Notes under the pieces: model-generated
Databases searched by the model: none
What the model saw: only the letters and a program-made list of their open reading frames with translations
What the model was told of the DNA's origin: nothing
Shown: positions 1-11,319 of the stretch, piece after piece
How the letters are laid out: each line of letters opens with the position of its first letter
Numbering within the stretch: position 1 is the first letter of the stretch
Origin: Voacanga thouarsii
Taxonomy: Eukaryota > Streptophyta > Magnoliopsida > Gentianales > Apocynaceae
Length of the DNA stretch: 64,000 bases
Reading direction: 5' to 3'
Assembly (NCBI GenBank): GCA_026120185.1
Contig: JANUWF010001783.1
Span: 7,965,001 to 8,029,000, forward strand
Made by a program: the position numbers and the translations under genes

Positions 1-2332
1 TTACAGGGAACTAAATCAATCTCATAGCACCCCTGCTCTTGCATTGATCTCCCAACCAAGTATGGCACCAGTAATTGCTTTATATCTACATATCACAAAT
101 TAATATTACTAGGTAATATGAAGAAATTAGTGGAAATCATTCTAATGAATGAATATTGACCAACAACCTAAGGACTCAATTAGAGCCCAAGTTCTTCAGG
201 AATTTAGTTGAATTGAAATGAAAAAACTGTATAAAGGTTGCTTGAATATTGATAAGAACAATATACGAATAGTTTAAATTCAATTTATAAGTTTTGAAAC
301 AGAATACCAGACCATGGGCAGGAAGCTAAAAATATATCAAACTCTCAGATCAGAATAAAGCACAGAGAATACGCTTGGTTCAGAAAAGATGCCACATCTT
401 GCTCAAGCTTGAGAATCTACTCAAGCCAAAGAAAAACTTAAGATTCCAGTTACCTAACTGAAGCCCTGTATTATTGTGCATGATCAGATACTACAATCTC
501 AAACATTTGATCATTTACAATCAGTTTGACTGATTCCATGAACTGCAAATATTCCGTCCAGAAAGTAATTCTATTGGTGAAATGTTGATAATGATAAGGT
601 GTGCAAAATGTTGAATAATTAAATACTTCACCTTAGTTATTGCATTTAAGTCAAGTGCAGATATTCCATTAAGATCATAGAACGAACCAAATATATTAAT
701 TATACTCTATTCCAAGAAACAAATATTTCCTTAACAAAGTCATATATTTGCTCAATCTGAGGGGACTTTAAATAAAGTGTTAGCAAAAGAAATGTTAACT
801 GATATTAAAGTAAACCATCTATCTTCCTGGAAAACCCTAAGGGAAACACCAAAAATATATATATAAAAAAAAAAAAAAAGATAAAGGGATACGGCCATTA
901 ACAGAAGAACATTCACCCAGCAGTAACACAACCCCCAAAAGGTAGATATTGATACAGCAATTACAAGAGCAGCACATTCTAATACTTGCATGCAGCAAAA
1001 TAATTAAGTGCAGCTATACTATTGAAGAAAAAAACGGGTTGTTCTCTTCATTATAGTATAGGAGAAGCCGCATAATAGCAGCAAGCCCAAGACAATATTC
1101 AGAAGCCAAAGACCCAGAAAGTAATTCCGGAAGCCAAAGACCATATTTGGCTAAAAAAAAAAAAAAAGAAAGCAACAACCGTATTTGAACAACAGAGGAA
1201 GCACATCTACCTATTCAGAACAGATTCAATTAATCTCACAGTTGAATTCACAATATACCCAAAGCTTCTAACTGCAACTCTTAACCATTAAACAAATAAA
1301 AATCTCTGAATCAACCCAATCAAAATTTTGTTTACAAAAAACGTATTGAGAGAACAGATTGAAAGAGAGGAAAAAATCTTGGGTTGGTTTAGTGACATGC
1401 AATGCAAGATCTAAAACTTTTTCCTTTCTACTAGGTATGAGCCCTAGTGTGGCAAGGACTCCCCAAGGCTAGAAAGAGAAAATTTTTCAACAAAATGGGA
1501 CAAAATTGGAAAGTAATAAAAGTGGTGATAGAAAAAAGGGCAGCTGAACAAATGCATCTTTGTGGGGGCAAAAGCACTCACTTGGAAAGACATTTGTGTC
1601 CTTTTTAAATGTACATGTGGCAGCATCTCCTTAATCCAAGTGCAAAATGCTTACATCAGCAATTGCCCTATAAGCATGCGCAAATCCAAAAAGCGAACAC
1701 AGTTGATTTTGTCCTATGACATAGCCGTGCGTTACTTTCGGAGATTGCATCTACGGTGCTCTGCGATTATCTCGCTGGTCTTTTCTTCCCAGCGGTTTCC
1801 GTGGAAATAGAGTTGGCCGCTTGCAATTATTCTTGATGGAAGATTGATTTTTTTTTCCCCCTTTTGAGATGGTAAAATTATGAAATTGTGTTGGGATTCA
1901 GTCCTTTTGTATTGAGATGTGTGAATATTCAATTTTTTAAAATAATTATACTTTCGTCAAGATTGTACAAATTTATACAACACTAAATTTAGTTAAAGGA
2001 AAGAAAAGATATGGGAAAAAATAATATTTTGTTCTATTTTGTTTTATTAGATTGAAAAGAGAAAGATAAATAAATTTGAAGTAAAATGACAAAAAAAAGT
2101 TATGTTTGAATGAAATATTCAATGACAGAAGTCTATTGGGAGGCTAGGATTCCACTAGATAGGGTATAAATAAAATTAAAAGATAAATATATTTTTTATT
2201 TTCATAATTTTTTATAATTAAAATACTAAATATGATTAATTTAATTAGATATTTCTTATTTAGGTTACAGTTTGTTAGAGTAAAAAAGAAAAGAAGAGAA
2301 TGTAAAGTATTTATTAGTTTGATTAGGAAAGG
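1..2332. other. AT-rich flank, no gene recognised
   Basis: No convincing coding region is seen in this stretch. It has A-rich runs near 860-880 and 1150-1165. On the minus strand the first ~75 bases can be read as an exon-like peptide (VGRSMQEQGCYEIDLVPC), but no family is recognised. The segment 1690-1830 is richer in GC than its surroundings and could be a 5' leader of a minus-strand gene that extends beyond position 1; this is inference only. A short local duplication (GAAGCCAAAGACC) occurs near 1100-1140. Confidence 0.4.
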
Positions 2333-2341
2333 AAAGATTAG
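2333..2341. repeat. MULE target-site duplication, left copy
   Basis: AAAGATTAG here is repeated exactly at 11311-11319, directly outside the two element termini. Nine base pairs is the usual duplication length for Mutator-like transposons. A perfect 9/9 match shows that both ends belong to one insertion. Confidence 0.93.
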
Positions 2342-2556
2342 GGGATTTTGACCGATTTGGTGCGAAAACCAAATCACAATCCAAGCGAGGGGCGAAATTT
2401 ATACGGTGGGATAGAAGGGGGTACCTCGCATTCACCGAATGTGAGATTACACAGCGTCTGACAATGCCGACAAAGCCTGGCATGGAAGTGCGCGTTCTGA
2501 CTTCCTCGCATTTTGAAATTGTGAGGTCCTAGGACCTCGCAAATGCGATTGGCGAG
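2342..2556 (+). repeat. MULE left terminal inverted repeat and subterminal dyads
   Basis: The first ~100 bp align, with mismatches and small indels, to the reverse complement of 11225-11310 (shared GGGnTTTTGACCG, GGCGAAAACC, GGGGTACCT). Three 21-nt near-palindromes of the form CTCGC(A)-N-(T)GYGAG lie at 2425-2445, 2505-2525 and 2536-2556. A perfect 16-bp palindrome (GAGGTCCTAGGACCTC, 2523-2538) links the last two. The outermost dyad starts at base 84 from the terminus, exactly as in the right end. Confidence 0.85.
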
Positions 2557-2744
2557 AAAATCGTCTTCTCCACCCGACACGACTTTTCCTTCTGCTGTGT
2601 TCACGGGAATCTCTGGAAAAGCTTTTCTTCTACTATTCACACACGGGTCATAATTCTTCCCCCGGCAACTTCATTATAAGCAATATCTCTCTTCAAATCT
2701 GTTGTCCATCTTCTTCCTATCCACAGCATAGCTTCTCCTCTCCA

Positions 2745-2948
2745 TTGCTCAGAAACTCGTTAGCTGCCGCCGCCCATTTGCTCCGCCGCCGGAAGAAGCC
2801 TCAGCCTCCGCCGGAAGAAGCCCCACTGCCGCCGCCGGAAGAAACCCCACTGCCGCCGCCGGTTGGTCATCTTTTACAACAGGTTTCCCTCTTTGCTCTC
2901 TGTTCCCTCTTTGCTCTCTGTTCCTCTGTTCAAGCTCCATCAGAATGA
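2745..2948 (+). CDS. Proline-rich GC-rich segment, possible captured host fragment
   Basis: A 67-codon open frame encodes PPPEEAPLPPP / PPPEETPLPPP repeats followed by a duplicated SLFALC. It sits just inside the left subterminal region of the MULE and is much richer in G+C than everything around it. MULEs are known to capture GC-rich 5' gene segments (Pack-MULEs), so a captured first exon is a reasonable guess. It has no recognised domain, no visible partner exon and no proof of expression. It may equally be part of the original MULE 5' leader. The start codon is simply the first ATG in the open stretch. Confidence 0.3.
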   Translation: MLRNSLAAAAHLLRRRKKPQPPPEEAPLPPPEETPLPPPVGHLLQQVSLFALCSLFALCSSVQAPSE

Positions 2949-4690
2949 AAACGGGGTTTCTGTTTGATTGTGCATCTTGGGGTGTGTTTGGAATGTGTGA
3001 GGCAGAATGAGAAATGAGAGACAGACCTGGGAAACATTTTAAAATAAAATAATTTTAACAATTTTCAAGAATCAAATGGCATGCAGTGAATGATGTTAAA
3101 TTTTCAGGCCAAAGGCTTGTGCTCTCCACCGCAGAATTCGATTTTTGTTGTCGGCAAAAGCAGTTAATCAGCATATCTTTGTTGTTTTGGAACACTTGCT
3201 CAAAAGTGATTACTTATAGCTATGTTGAATGCTGTACTTCAATTTGTTCTCAATATTGACTCGGTTGTATGTATTTTTATGATGAGTTTTGCAAATTAGA
3301 ATAATAGCTTACAGATGTCTTTTAACTTATACTGGATTTTCTTATGAGAAAGCTCAGTTATCTTTTCTGTTATAGCCACAATTAAAATTAGTATGTATAT
3401 ATATTTACTTAACTATCATTTATTTATTTATTTATTTGTCTATTTATTTAAATATTTAATTATCTAAATAGTTATTTAATTATTTATTTATTCATTTATT
3501 TTTATTATTATTAAGGTTATTATACATTGTTTATTAACTTTATTACTAAATTTATTTTTTATTATTTACTAGTATAAATGTTTTAAATATTTACTAATAA
3601 CATATTTATTGGTTGATATTGTTAAACCTATTATTCATTAATCTTATTGTTAGTTAATTTTGTTTCGATGATTTCTTCATTCATAAATTTATTAGTTTAA
3701 TTATTAGTGCATAGTTCATTACTATTATGTTTAACTAATATAATATAATTATTATACTATTTTTTTTCATAATATATTACCATTGTAGTATATGATGTCA
3801 TTATTATTTTCTTATCCCTAATTATTATATTATAGTCATAATTAAAATTCTATAATATAATTTAGTATGTATATATATTTTTTAAATTAAAATTATTATT
3901 CATTATTTATTATTATTAAAATCATTATATTGAGGTCATTATTAATTTATTTAGTTAGTGCATAATATTATTTATAATATTTAATAATTAATATTTATTT
4001 TCTTATTAAAGTAATTAATTATTTATTGTGTTATTTATTTATTTGATTATTTATTTATTTGTCTATTTATTTAAATATTTAATTACCTAAATAGTTATTT
4101 ATTTATTTATTTATTTATGTGTTCATTTATTTTTATTATTGTTAAGGTTATTATACATTGTTTATTAACTTTATTACTAAAATTAATTTTTATTACTTAC
4201 TATTATAAATGTTTTTTATATTTACTAATAACATATTTATTGGTTAATATTGTTAAACCTATTATTCATTAATCTTATTGTATTGTTAGTTGTTTCGATG
4301 ATTTCTTTATTCGTAAATTTATTAGTTTAATTATTAGTGCATAGTTCATTACTATTATGTTTATTATTAATTTATTACTATTAGTCTTATTATGTTTATT
4401 ATTAATCTTATTACTATTAGTTTAATTATTATTTATTATTATTAAAATCATTATATTGAGGTCATTATTAATTTATTTAGTTAGTGCATAATATTATTTA
4501 TAATATTTAATAATTAATATTTATTGTCTTATTAAAGTAATTAATTATTTATCGTGTTATTTATTTATTTGATTATTTATTTATTTATTTGTCTATTTAT
4601 TTAAATATTTAATTACTTAAATAGTTGTTTATTTATCTATTTATTTAGGGATACTTTAATTTTTTGAATAGAAAATTCCTGCTCAATAGA
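2949..4690. repeat. AT-rich tandem duplication with TTTA runs inside the MULE
   Basis: From about 3400 the DNA is almost pure A/T with (TTTA)n tracts. Two large blocks are duplicated: 3415-3720 reappears at about 4045-4360 (anchor TTAAGGTTATTATACATTG at 3511 and 4142, 631 bp apart), and 3895-4066 reappears at about 4425-4595 (anchor ATCATTATATTGAGGTC, 526 bp apart). No coding potential. The segment 2949-3400 is ordinary AT-rich sequence in which nothing is recognised. Confidence 0.8.
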
Positions 4691-4700
4691 TCTAGACGCA

Positions 4701-6604
4701 ATGTCATTAGAAGAACCTGTAAGACTACGGTTATATTGGGATTGTGAAATTATGCGCATGGCACATGGCCATTTTTTTAATGGTCCCTATCGCAAGGCAT
4801 TAATTGTTAGAAATCGGGTTAGTTTTGGCGGGCTAGTCAACAAAATATGTGCCATTCGAGGTCTGGACACGTCTACTGTGAAGTTACAAATCACAACGAG
4901 GGAGGACACTGTTAATGGTATGGGACGAGGTCTACAACTGCTGTTATAACGGATGACAATGATATGGAAAATTTGTGGTATTATGCATCTACCGTGAGGG
5001 GACAACCAATAGATCTGTATGTTCACCATGAGATCGTCCAGATTCCGAATGCAACGGCTACAGATATTTCAGAGCACAACATCCCAACTCCTGTCACTGA
5101 ATCGTTCATTGCATTACTTAACTCAACTGTTCCTGTCAACATGCCTAACTTCGACTTAAATTTTCCAATCCCTGTAGCCAACGATCCTCCACATATCAGA
5201 AATGATACTTTTCAATCCCTTTTCAATACATCAATTTTGGATGCCTAAGTTGTTGGATCTAGCAATCAATACTTTTCAGCTTTTACTGAATTTGCCATGC
5301 CTCAATCTCATGACCACATTCAATCCCTCCAAGCACAGACGAGCTAGCAATTATTTTCAACGGCTGAAATTGGTGTTCCATTAGATATAACCCCAGTTGA
5401 TGATTGGGTAGCTCGAGAGCCTAGTTGGGTCGGTGCTCCGGAAACGACTGTGGACGGGTTAGGACCTACGTCAGACGTTGATGGGCCCACCGCGGATGAG
5501 TCACCAGATGAGGACGGGGGGGATGGCAATGACGACGCAGATATTCCCGGTCCTTCTGTATTGCAACAGCCTGCTAATAGATCATCTGAACCGATCCGCT
5601 TGTACGATCCACCGTATTCAACATATCTTGACCGATTAGATACTTCGCAAGAGTTGGAAAACGAAACTGGTGGATTAGTGCTGAGTATGGGGATGGATTT
5701 ATGGCCAGAATCCAATAGTGACTTAAGGGTTGATATGTGGTTCAGGGATAAGAATGAGTTGCTTTGGGCTGTTCGATCGTGGTCTGTTAGAATGAGTCGT
5801 GAGTTTACTGTGGTGGAAAGCAAGAGTTCATACTGGGTTGCTGAGTGTAAAAATTCAACTCCAGAGCATCCATGTTATTGGCGTATCCGTGCACGAAAAA
5901 AGAAATGTTCTGGCTTGTGGCAAATATTTCGATGGCATGGTGATCACACATGTCTTGTTTGAACAGTCAACGGGAACCATCGAAACATGAGTGCGAAATT
6001 CATGGCGAGGCACATCTTGCATTTGATTCATGATAATTTGGAGATTAAAGTCAGTGAAATAAATAGTCATATTCATAACACATTGCACTTCACCCCGTCA
6101 TACAGGAAATGATGGAACGCACGCAGGAATGCTATTGAGGAGATCTACGGGGACTGGCCATCTTCATTCGCACAGCTACCACGATATATGCAAGCCTTAC
6201 AAGATGCGAATCCTGGTACCGTCGTGGCGTGGCACTTCTTGCCTATGGATAGCAATGGGGCCAAAACTTTTGGATATGTTTTTTGGGCGTTCGGACCCTG
6301 TATTGATGCATTTACTCACATGAATCCTGGAGACTTAGTGTCATCAAAAAATACGACACTGTCATACAGGATGACTTATACAGCACAGTTCAGGCCCATT
6401 CCACACGAGGATTATTGGCGTAATCCTGGCTTTAGCGTGGCCCCGTTTACTCACCGTTTCAAGAATCGTCAAAGGGGTAGATTGCATACGTCACGTATTC
6501 AGAATGAGATGGATGAACGTAATCCCGATTCACCACCTCGTTGCGGCGCCTGTCATCGCAGCGGACACAATAGGAGAAATTGCACTCACGGCGCTGTACA
6601 ATAA
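4701..6604 (+). pseudogene. MURA-type MULE transposase, catalytic core deleted
   Basis: The N-terminal part (4701-4949) is in a different frame from the rest, so one frameshift is present. From 4964 to 6604 a single frame runs with internal stops at 5246-5248, 5345-5347, 5960-5962 and 6110-6112. Recognisable parts are an acidic linker (5450-5570), the MuDR N-terminal DNA-binding domain (FRDKNELLWAVRSWSVRMSR, then YWRIRARKKK and WHGDHTC, about 5720-5950), the pre-catalytic region (YGDWPSSFAQLPRYMQAL, VFWAFGPCIDAF, about 6140-6315) and a C-terminal zinc knuckle CGACHRSGHNRRNC (about 6540-6585). After DAFTHMNPG the sequence jumps straight to the C-terminal tail. The DDE triad and the SWIM zinc finger normally found between them are absent, which indicates an internal deletion near 6325-6350. 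It would not be catalytic even without its stops. Confidence 0.92.
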
Positions 6605-6825
6605 ATGCGACATCTATTTAAGTTTTATATTTAGATAGTTAAATTTGTTTAGATACATTACTTTATTTGTAAACTTAATTTTTAATATTTGTTATACAGC
6701 TTGCATTAAATTATTTATCTTTACTTTTGTATTTATTTTTTTGTACTTAATTTGATGTTTGCTATACATCTTACTTTTGTGTTTATTTTTAATTTTCCTA
6801 AATCGGTTCTATCAATTAGGATAGA

Positions 6826-9089
6826 ATGTATGAGCCTACTTTACACGGAGTGGATCCAGGTCTTATTATACCGGACGTGTTGAGATTGCAACACAAACAC
6901 AGGTCATCACATATTTGGGCAGGACATTTATACAGCGACGTTTTAAATGCAAAGCGTAATGATAGCATGTTCTGGGAGGTTCAACCGTTCGATCATCGTA
7001 TTGAGCAGTTTATGGATATTGCTGGTTTTGGTGGACTATGTCGTTTATGTTACATGCGGATCGACCATCCACTGATAACAGTATTAGTGGAAAGATGGCG
7101 TTAGGAGACGCATACGTTTCACTTTGCAGTCGGAGAGGCTACTATCACCCTACATGATATAGAGATTCTTTTTGGATTACGTGTAGACGGTGATGCTATC
7201 TGTACCAGTCATTTTGTATATTCAACTGTAGAGTTGATTGACATGTGCGACGAGCTTTTGGGATTTCGACCTACTCTGACGGAGCTTGATGGATATAGAT
7301 TGAAGATTATTTCCCTCGAGAGAGCATTGAGCTAGCCACTACCTGCAGATGCGACGCCGAAGATGATAGGGCAGCATACACGGTGCCGTATTATGCAGCT
7401 CATCGGAGGCTTTCTATTCTCAGACAAGTCCGGCAACAGAGTACATCTGCACTTTCTTAAATACATTCGTGATTTAGAGGTATCTGGTACCCTTAGTTGG
7501 GGAAGTACAGCGTTGGCTCATCTGTACCGTTGTCTGTGCAACACTACATCCTACAGAGCACACACCATCAGTGGCCCATTATTTTTGGTTCAGGTATGGA
7601 ACGCACATTTTTAAAAAATCTAATTAGTATTATAAATTAATAATAAGTATAGTATTTTCTTAAGAATTGGTTGTTCATGTTGAAATAGTTGTGGGCTTGG
7701 GAGCGTATCCCTACTATCAGACCGAGCAGAGTTCGTCCGGTTGATGATGTTGATCCCATGCCCCGAGAGGATCAGCATGGGAGGGACCATTAGAGCTTGC
7801 ACGTACCCCGACACATATGCTTCTTACCTATATGGATCAGTTAGATAGAATGCAGCATGATCATGTAAGTCTCACTTCAACCAATTTGCTTTCAACTCTA
7901 ATTTTAAATTCGTTATTTATTATTGATACTGACAATTTACCTTTATACAGTTTATCTGGCAGCCTTATGATGAGCACATGTTGGCTACCTTACCCCCGTA
8001 TTGCACTCATGGACGACACATTTGGGCATCTATTACATCCCTAATTTGTTGGGAAACAATAGAAGTGCATCGTCCAGATAGAGTCATGCGGCAGTTTGGA
8101 TTTTTGCAGACTATACCTGTTGCAGTTGACACCGGTGACAATTTGCATGCCCGTGACATGAGAACTACCGGTGCAGGGTGGCCCGAGATAGATTCAATGC
8201 ATCTCGCGAATTGGGTTAATCGGCATGGAACAGTTCTACTTGGACAGCATAGTTACGGTCAGAATATAGTCTCGTCTGATTATGTAGCGTGGTATTGGAC
8301 TCATACCAGACGATTGATTGGTAATCCAATTATAACGCAACCTAATCCTTCGGGCTACCAATTGAGCGGTAGGGCGACAGAAGTATTGGTACGTAAATTT
8401 TCTTACATAATATTATAAAATATATAATTTACATTAAAATAATTTATTGACATTTCGAAATATATATATAAGCTGATTCGATGCATCGGATATTGCACCT
8501 GGGCAATGAAGGCTATCAAAATGCGGATGCTGCGAGTAGATAGGTGTTTGCATAAATAACATATCTCGCTACGCGTTCGTTAACCGCCGCTGGTGAGGCA
8601 AGTCGTCTGAACCACCCGCCTTATGAGCCAGCTAGATGAAGTTACACTGCTCAACCGATACCTTCGATCCTACAAGAAATCAATCGCGGAGTTCCCCTGG
8701 TGCGGAGAGAGGGTAGACGGGCACGCAGACGTGCTGTACCTGATATTCCTATGCAGAATCACTACTCACCAGTACACGATTATGAACAAGGTGATCCTGC
8801 AGAATTTGAAGATAGACAAGCTGATTTCATTACTCCACAGCACCAAGTCTTCGATACTAGATACTTATCTTCAGCTGATGATTTTGATGCCGGCCCTTCT
8901 TCTGGGCGGTCTCAGATATGATACAGACATTCTATAGATATTCCCGATCCGTCTCACCGTTACGAGCAAGGTACAATACAACCGGAAGAGCCACCTGAAG
9001 AAGAACAACAGCAGCCTCAGAGACGAGTTCAACCTCTAAGGAACCGTCGAGGATTTCATTGTGGAACTAGCTTCCATCCTTTTTTTTAG
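6826..9089 (+). pseudogene. Plant mobile domain (PMD, MAIN/MAIL1-like) gene carried by the MULE
   Basis: The translation matches the aminotransferase-like plant mobile domain (PF10536), the domain of MAIN, MAIL1 and phosphatase-7-long-form-like proteins. Hallmarks: ETHTFHFAVGEATITLHDIE, LIGGFLFSDKSGNRVHLHFL, LSWGSTALAHLYRCLC, LWAWERIP and HRPDRVMRQFGF. Exons deduced from splice sites: 6826-7593 (CAG|GTATGG), 7689-7864 (AT|GTAAGT), 7951-8388 (TG|GTACGT) and about 8473-9089. In-frame stops at 7102-7104 and 7333-7335, a stop plus frameshift in exon 2 and further stops in exon 4 disable it. The C-terminus (RRVQPLRNRRGFHCGT) resembles PMD proteins encoded by other MULEs. It lies directly downstream of the transposase on the same strand. 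Cellular MAIN/MAIL1 act in gene expression and transposon silencing; any role for transposon copies is not established. Confidence 0.9.
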
Positions 9090-10900
9090 ATTATTTCATG
9101 TGTAATAAATTTTATTATTTGTAATATTAAAGACAAATATTGAGATTGTAATTTTTTAAATGATTTTTTTAGAATTTTAATATTTCACACATTATCTGAA
9201 TTCAGTTAATTTATAAATCATTTCAATTATGAAATGTAAGAGGATTGTGAAATTTAGATAATTGATATTTAATTAAATAGTTGACACTATAATTTTAGTA
9301 TATTTAGCTAGTTGAGAATTTATATTTTTATAATTATTTAACGAATAATTAAATATTATAAATTAAACTACAAATAAAAATTTATTTCAAAATTTAATAT
9401 ATATAAAATTAATTGTAGTAAAAATACAGATATTACTTGTTATGATCATATTTTTATAAAATGATAAACTAGTTCCAATATAAGAAAAAAAGAAGAAGAT
9501 ATTTTTAGTATATTAATTTTTATTTTATATTAATTTCTTTTACAATAGAAAAAAGAAATTGAAAAAAAAAATGAACATATTTTGTTGTAAGTAGTGAGAA
9601 AAAAATTACAAAAAAAATAATAATAATGAACGGATGATTATAGTAGAGATTTTAAATTCAATAGAAAATAAATAAGAGGAGCAAGTCACAAAAAATGATA
9701 AACTAATTCCAATAAAAAAAAGAAGAAGATATTTTTAGTATATTTAGATAGTTAAGAATTTAAAATTTTATAATTTTTTAATGAATACTTAAATATTATA
9801 AATTAAAAATATGAATAAAAATTTATTTCAAAATATGTACATATAAATAAAATTAATTATAGTAAAAATATGTATATTACTTATAATGATTAAATTTTAT
9901 TTTATATTAATTTATTTTACAATAGAAAAAAGAAATTGAAAAAATAAACATATTTTGTTGTAAGTTGTGAGAAAAAAATTACAAAAAAAAAATAATAATG
10001 AACGGATGATTATAGTAGAGATTTTAAATTCAATAGAAAATAAATAAGAGGAGCAAGTCACAAAAAATGATAAACTAATTCCAATAAAAAAAAAGAAGAT
10101 ATTTTTAGTATATTTAGATAGTTAAGAATTTAAAATTTTATAATTTTTTAATGAATACTTAAATATTATAAATTAAAAATATGAATAAAAATTTATTTCA
10201 AAATATGTACATATAAATAAAATTAATTATAGTAAAAATATGTATATTACTTGTAATGATTAAATTTAAATTATTAATTATTAATTTTTATTTTATATTA
10301 ATTTCTTTTACAATAGAAAAAAGAAATTGAAAAAAAAATAAACATACTTTGTTGTAAAAAGTGAGAAAAAAATTACCAAAAAAAAGTAAAAATGCATGCT
10401 ATTGAATTTAAAGATAGCATTACAAGTAATATACATATTTTTACTATAATTAATTTTATTTATATGTACATATTTTCACATTCGCAAGATAAAAAAAATT
10501 TTAAAAAAATAAAAATGCATACTTGGCAAATCACATTTGATAAACTAGTCAGAAAAATAAATAAAAAAGAGGAGCAAGTCACAAAAAATGACAAACTAGT
10601 TCCAATAAAAAAAAAGAAGATATTTTTAGTATGTTTAGATAATTAAAAATTAAAAATTTTATAATTTTTTTAATGAATACTTAAATATTATAAATTAAAA
10701 ATATGAATAAAAATTTATTTCAAAACATGTACATGTAAATAAAATTAATTATAATAAAAATATGTATATTACTTGTAATGATTAAATTTAAATTATTAAA
10801 TTTTATTTTATATTAATTTCTTTTACAATAAAAAAAGAAATTAAAAAAATAAACATATTTTGTTGTAAAAAGTGAGAAAAAAAATTATTAAAAAAAATTT
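9090..10900. repeat. AT-rich tandem repeat block inside the MULE (~370-bp units)
   Basis: At least four imperfect copies of a unit containing AAAAATGATAAACTAATTCC, GAAGATATTTTTAGTATATT and TTTATAATTTTTTAATGAAT. The anchors start near 9459, 9690, 10063 and 10582, and the clearest spacing is about 373 bp. No coding capacity. The copy between 10260 and 10580 contains an extra inverted segment described separately. Confidence 0.85.
10201..10475. repeat. Perfect 58-bp inverted repeat
   Basis: Bases 10201-10258 are found in exact reverse complement at 10418-10475, with a 159-bp spacer. The left arm belongs to the direct tandem repeat series; the right arm is an inverted copy inserted into the next unit. 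It could form a hairpin in single-stranded DNA or RNA. Confidence 0.9.
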
Positions 10901-10979
10901 CGCAATTTGGGAGGAGTACAAGTAAAAAAAAATTACAAAAAAAAAATCAATGCATGAATTAGTGAATGGGAGCACCAAT

Positions 10980-11310
10980 CTCGCAAATGCTTTTGGGAGG
11001 AGTACGTACAAGTAAAAAAAAAATAAAAAAAAATCAATGCATGAATTGGTGAATTGGATCAATCTCGCAAATGCTTTTTGCGAGGTTGGCAGCATCTCGC
11101 AATTGGCATTTGCGAGGTGCATTAAATGCACCTCAAATTCCACGAAATTCATGAAAATTCTGTAGGAGCATATCTCGCATTCATAGAATGCGAGATGCCG
11201 GGGAGCCTCGCATTTTGTGAATGTAAGGTACCCCCACTTAGCCGCCACCTCTCTGTTCGCCCCACAAATGGTGTTCCAGTGGGTTTTCGCCCCTATTCGG
11301 TCAAAAACCC
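10980..11310 (-). repeat. MULE right terminal inverted repeat and subterminal dyads
   Basis: Reverse-complement partner of the left end. Near-palindromic modules lie at 10980-10999 (20 nt, degenerate), 11064-11084, 11096-11116, 11174-11194 and 11207-11227. A perfect dyad with 10-bp arms and a 1-nt centre lies at 11114-11134. Every module except the first is 21 nt. The module at 11207-11227 ends 83 bp from the terminus, mirroring the left end. The best dyad (11174-11194) has perfect 9-bp arms, CTCGCATTC and GAATGCGAG, around 3 nt. Confidence 0.85.
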
Positions 11311-11319
11311 AAAGATTAG
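11311..11319. repeat. MULE target-site duplication, right copy
   Basis: AAAGATTAG, identical to 2333-2341, immediately after the terminal CGGTCAAAAACCC. Confidence 0.93.

Larger units (their letters stand above)
2342..11310 (+). mobile_element. Mutator-like element (MULE) with transposase relic and plant mobile domain gene
   Basis: An 8,969-bp DNA transposon. Its termini GGGATTTTGACCG (left) and CGGTCAAAAACCC (right) are inverted repeats matching at 12 of 13 positions, and it is flanked by a perfect 9-bp duplication. Inside, in order, are a GC-rich proline-coding segment, AT-rich tandem repeats, a plus-strand MURA transposase pseudogene, a plus-strand plant-mobile-domain pseudogene, and a second AT-rich tandem-repeat block. 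The transposase lacks its catalytic core, so the element is non-autonomous now. PMD genes are known to ride in plant MULEs and some Gypsy elements, and this is one such composite. The intact target duplication says the ends have not been rearranged since insertion. Confidence 0.93.

Noticed and set aside
1444..1932. Overlapping 60-82-codon frames on both strands
   Set aside because: Low-complexity or no recognisable motif, overlapping each other, with no splice context; not supported as genes.
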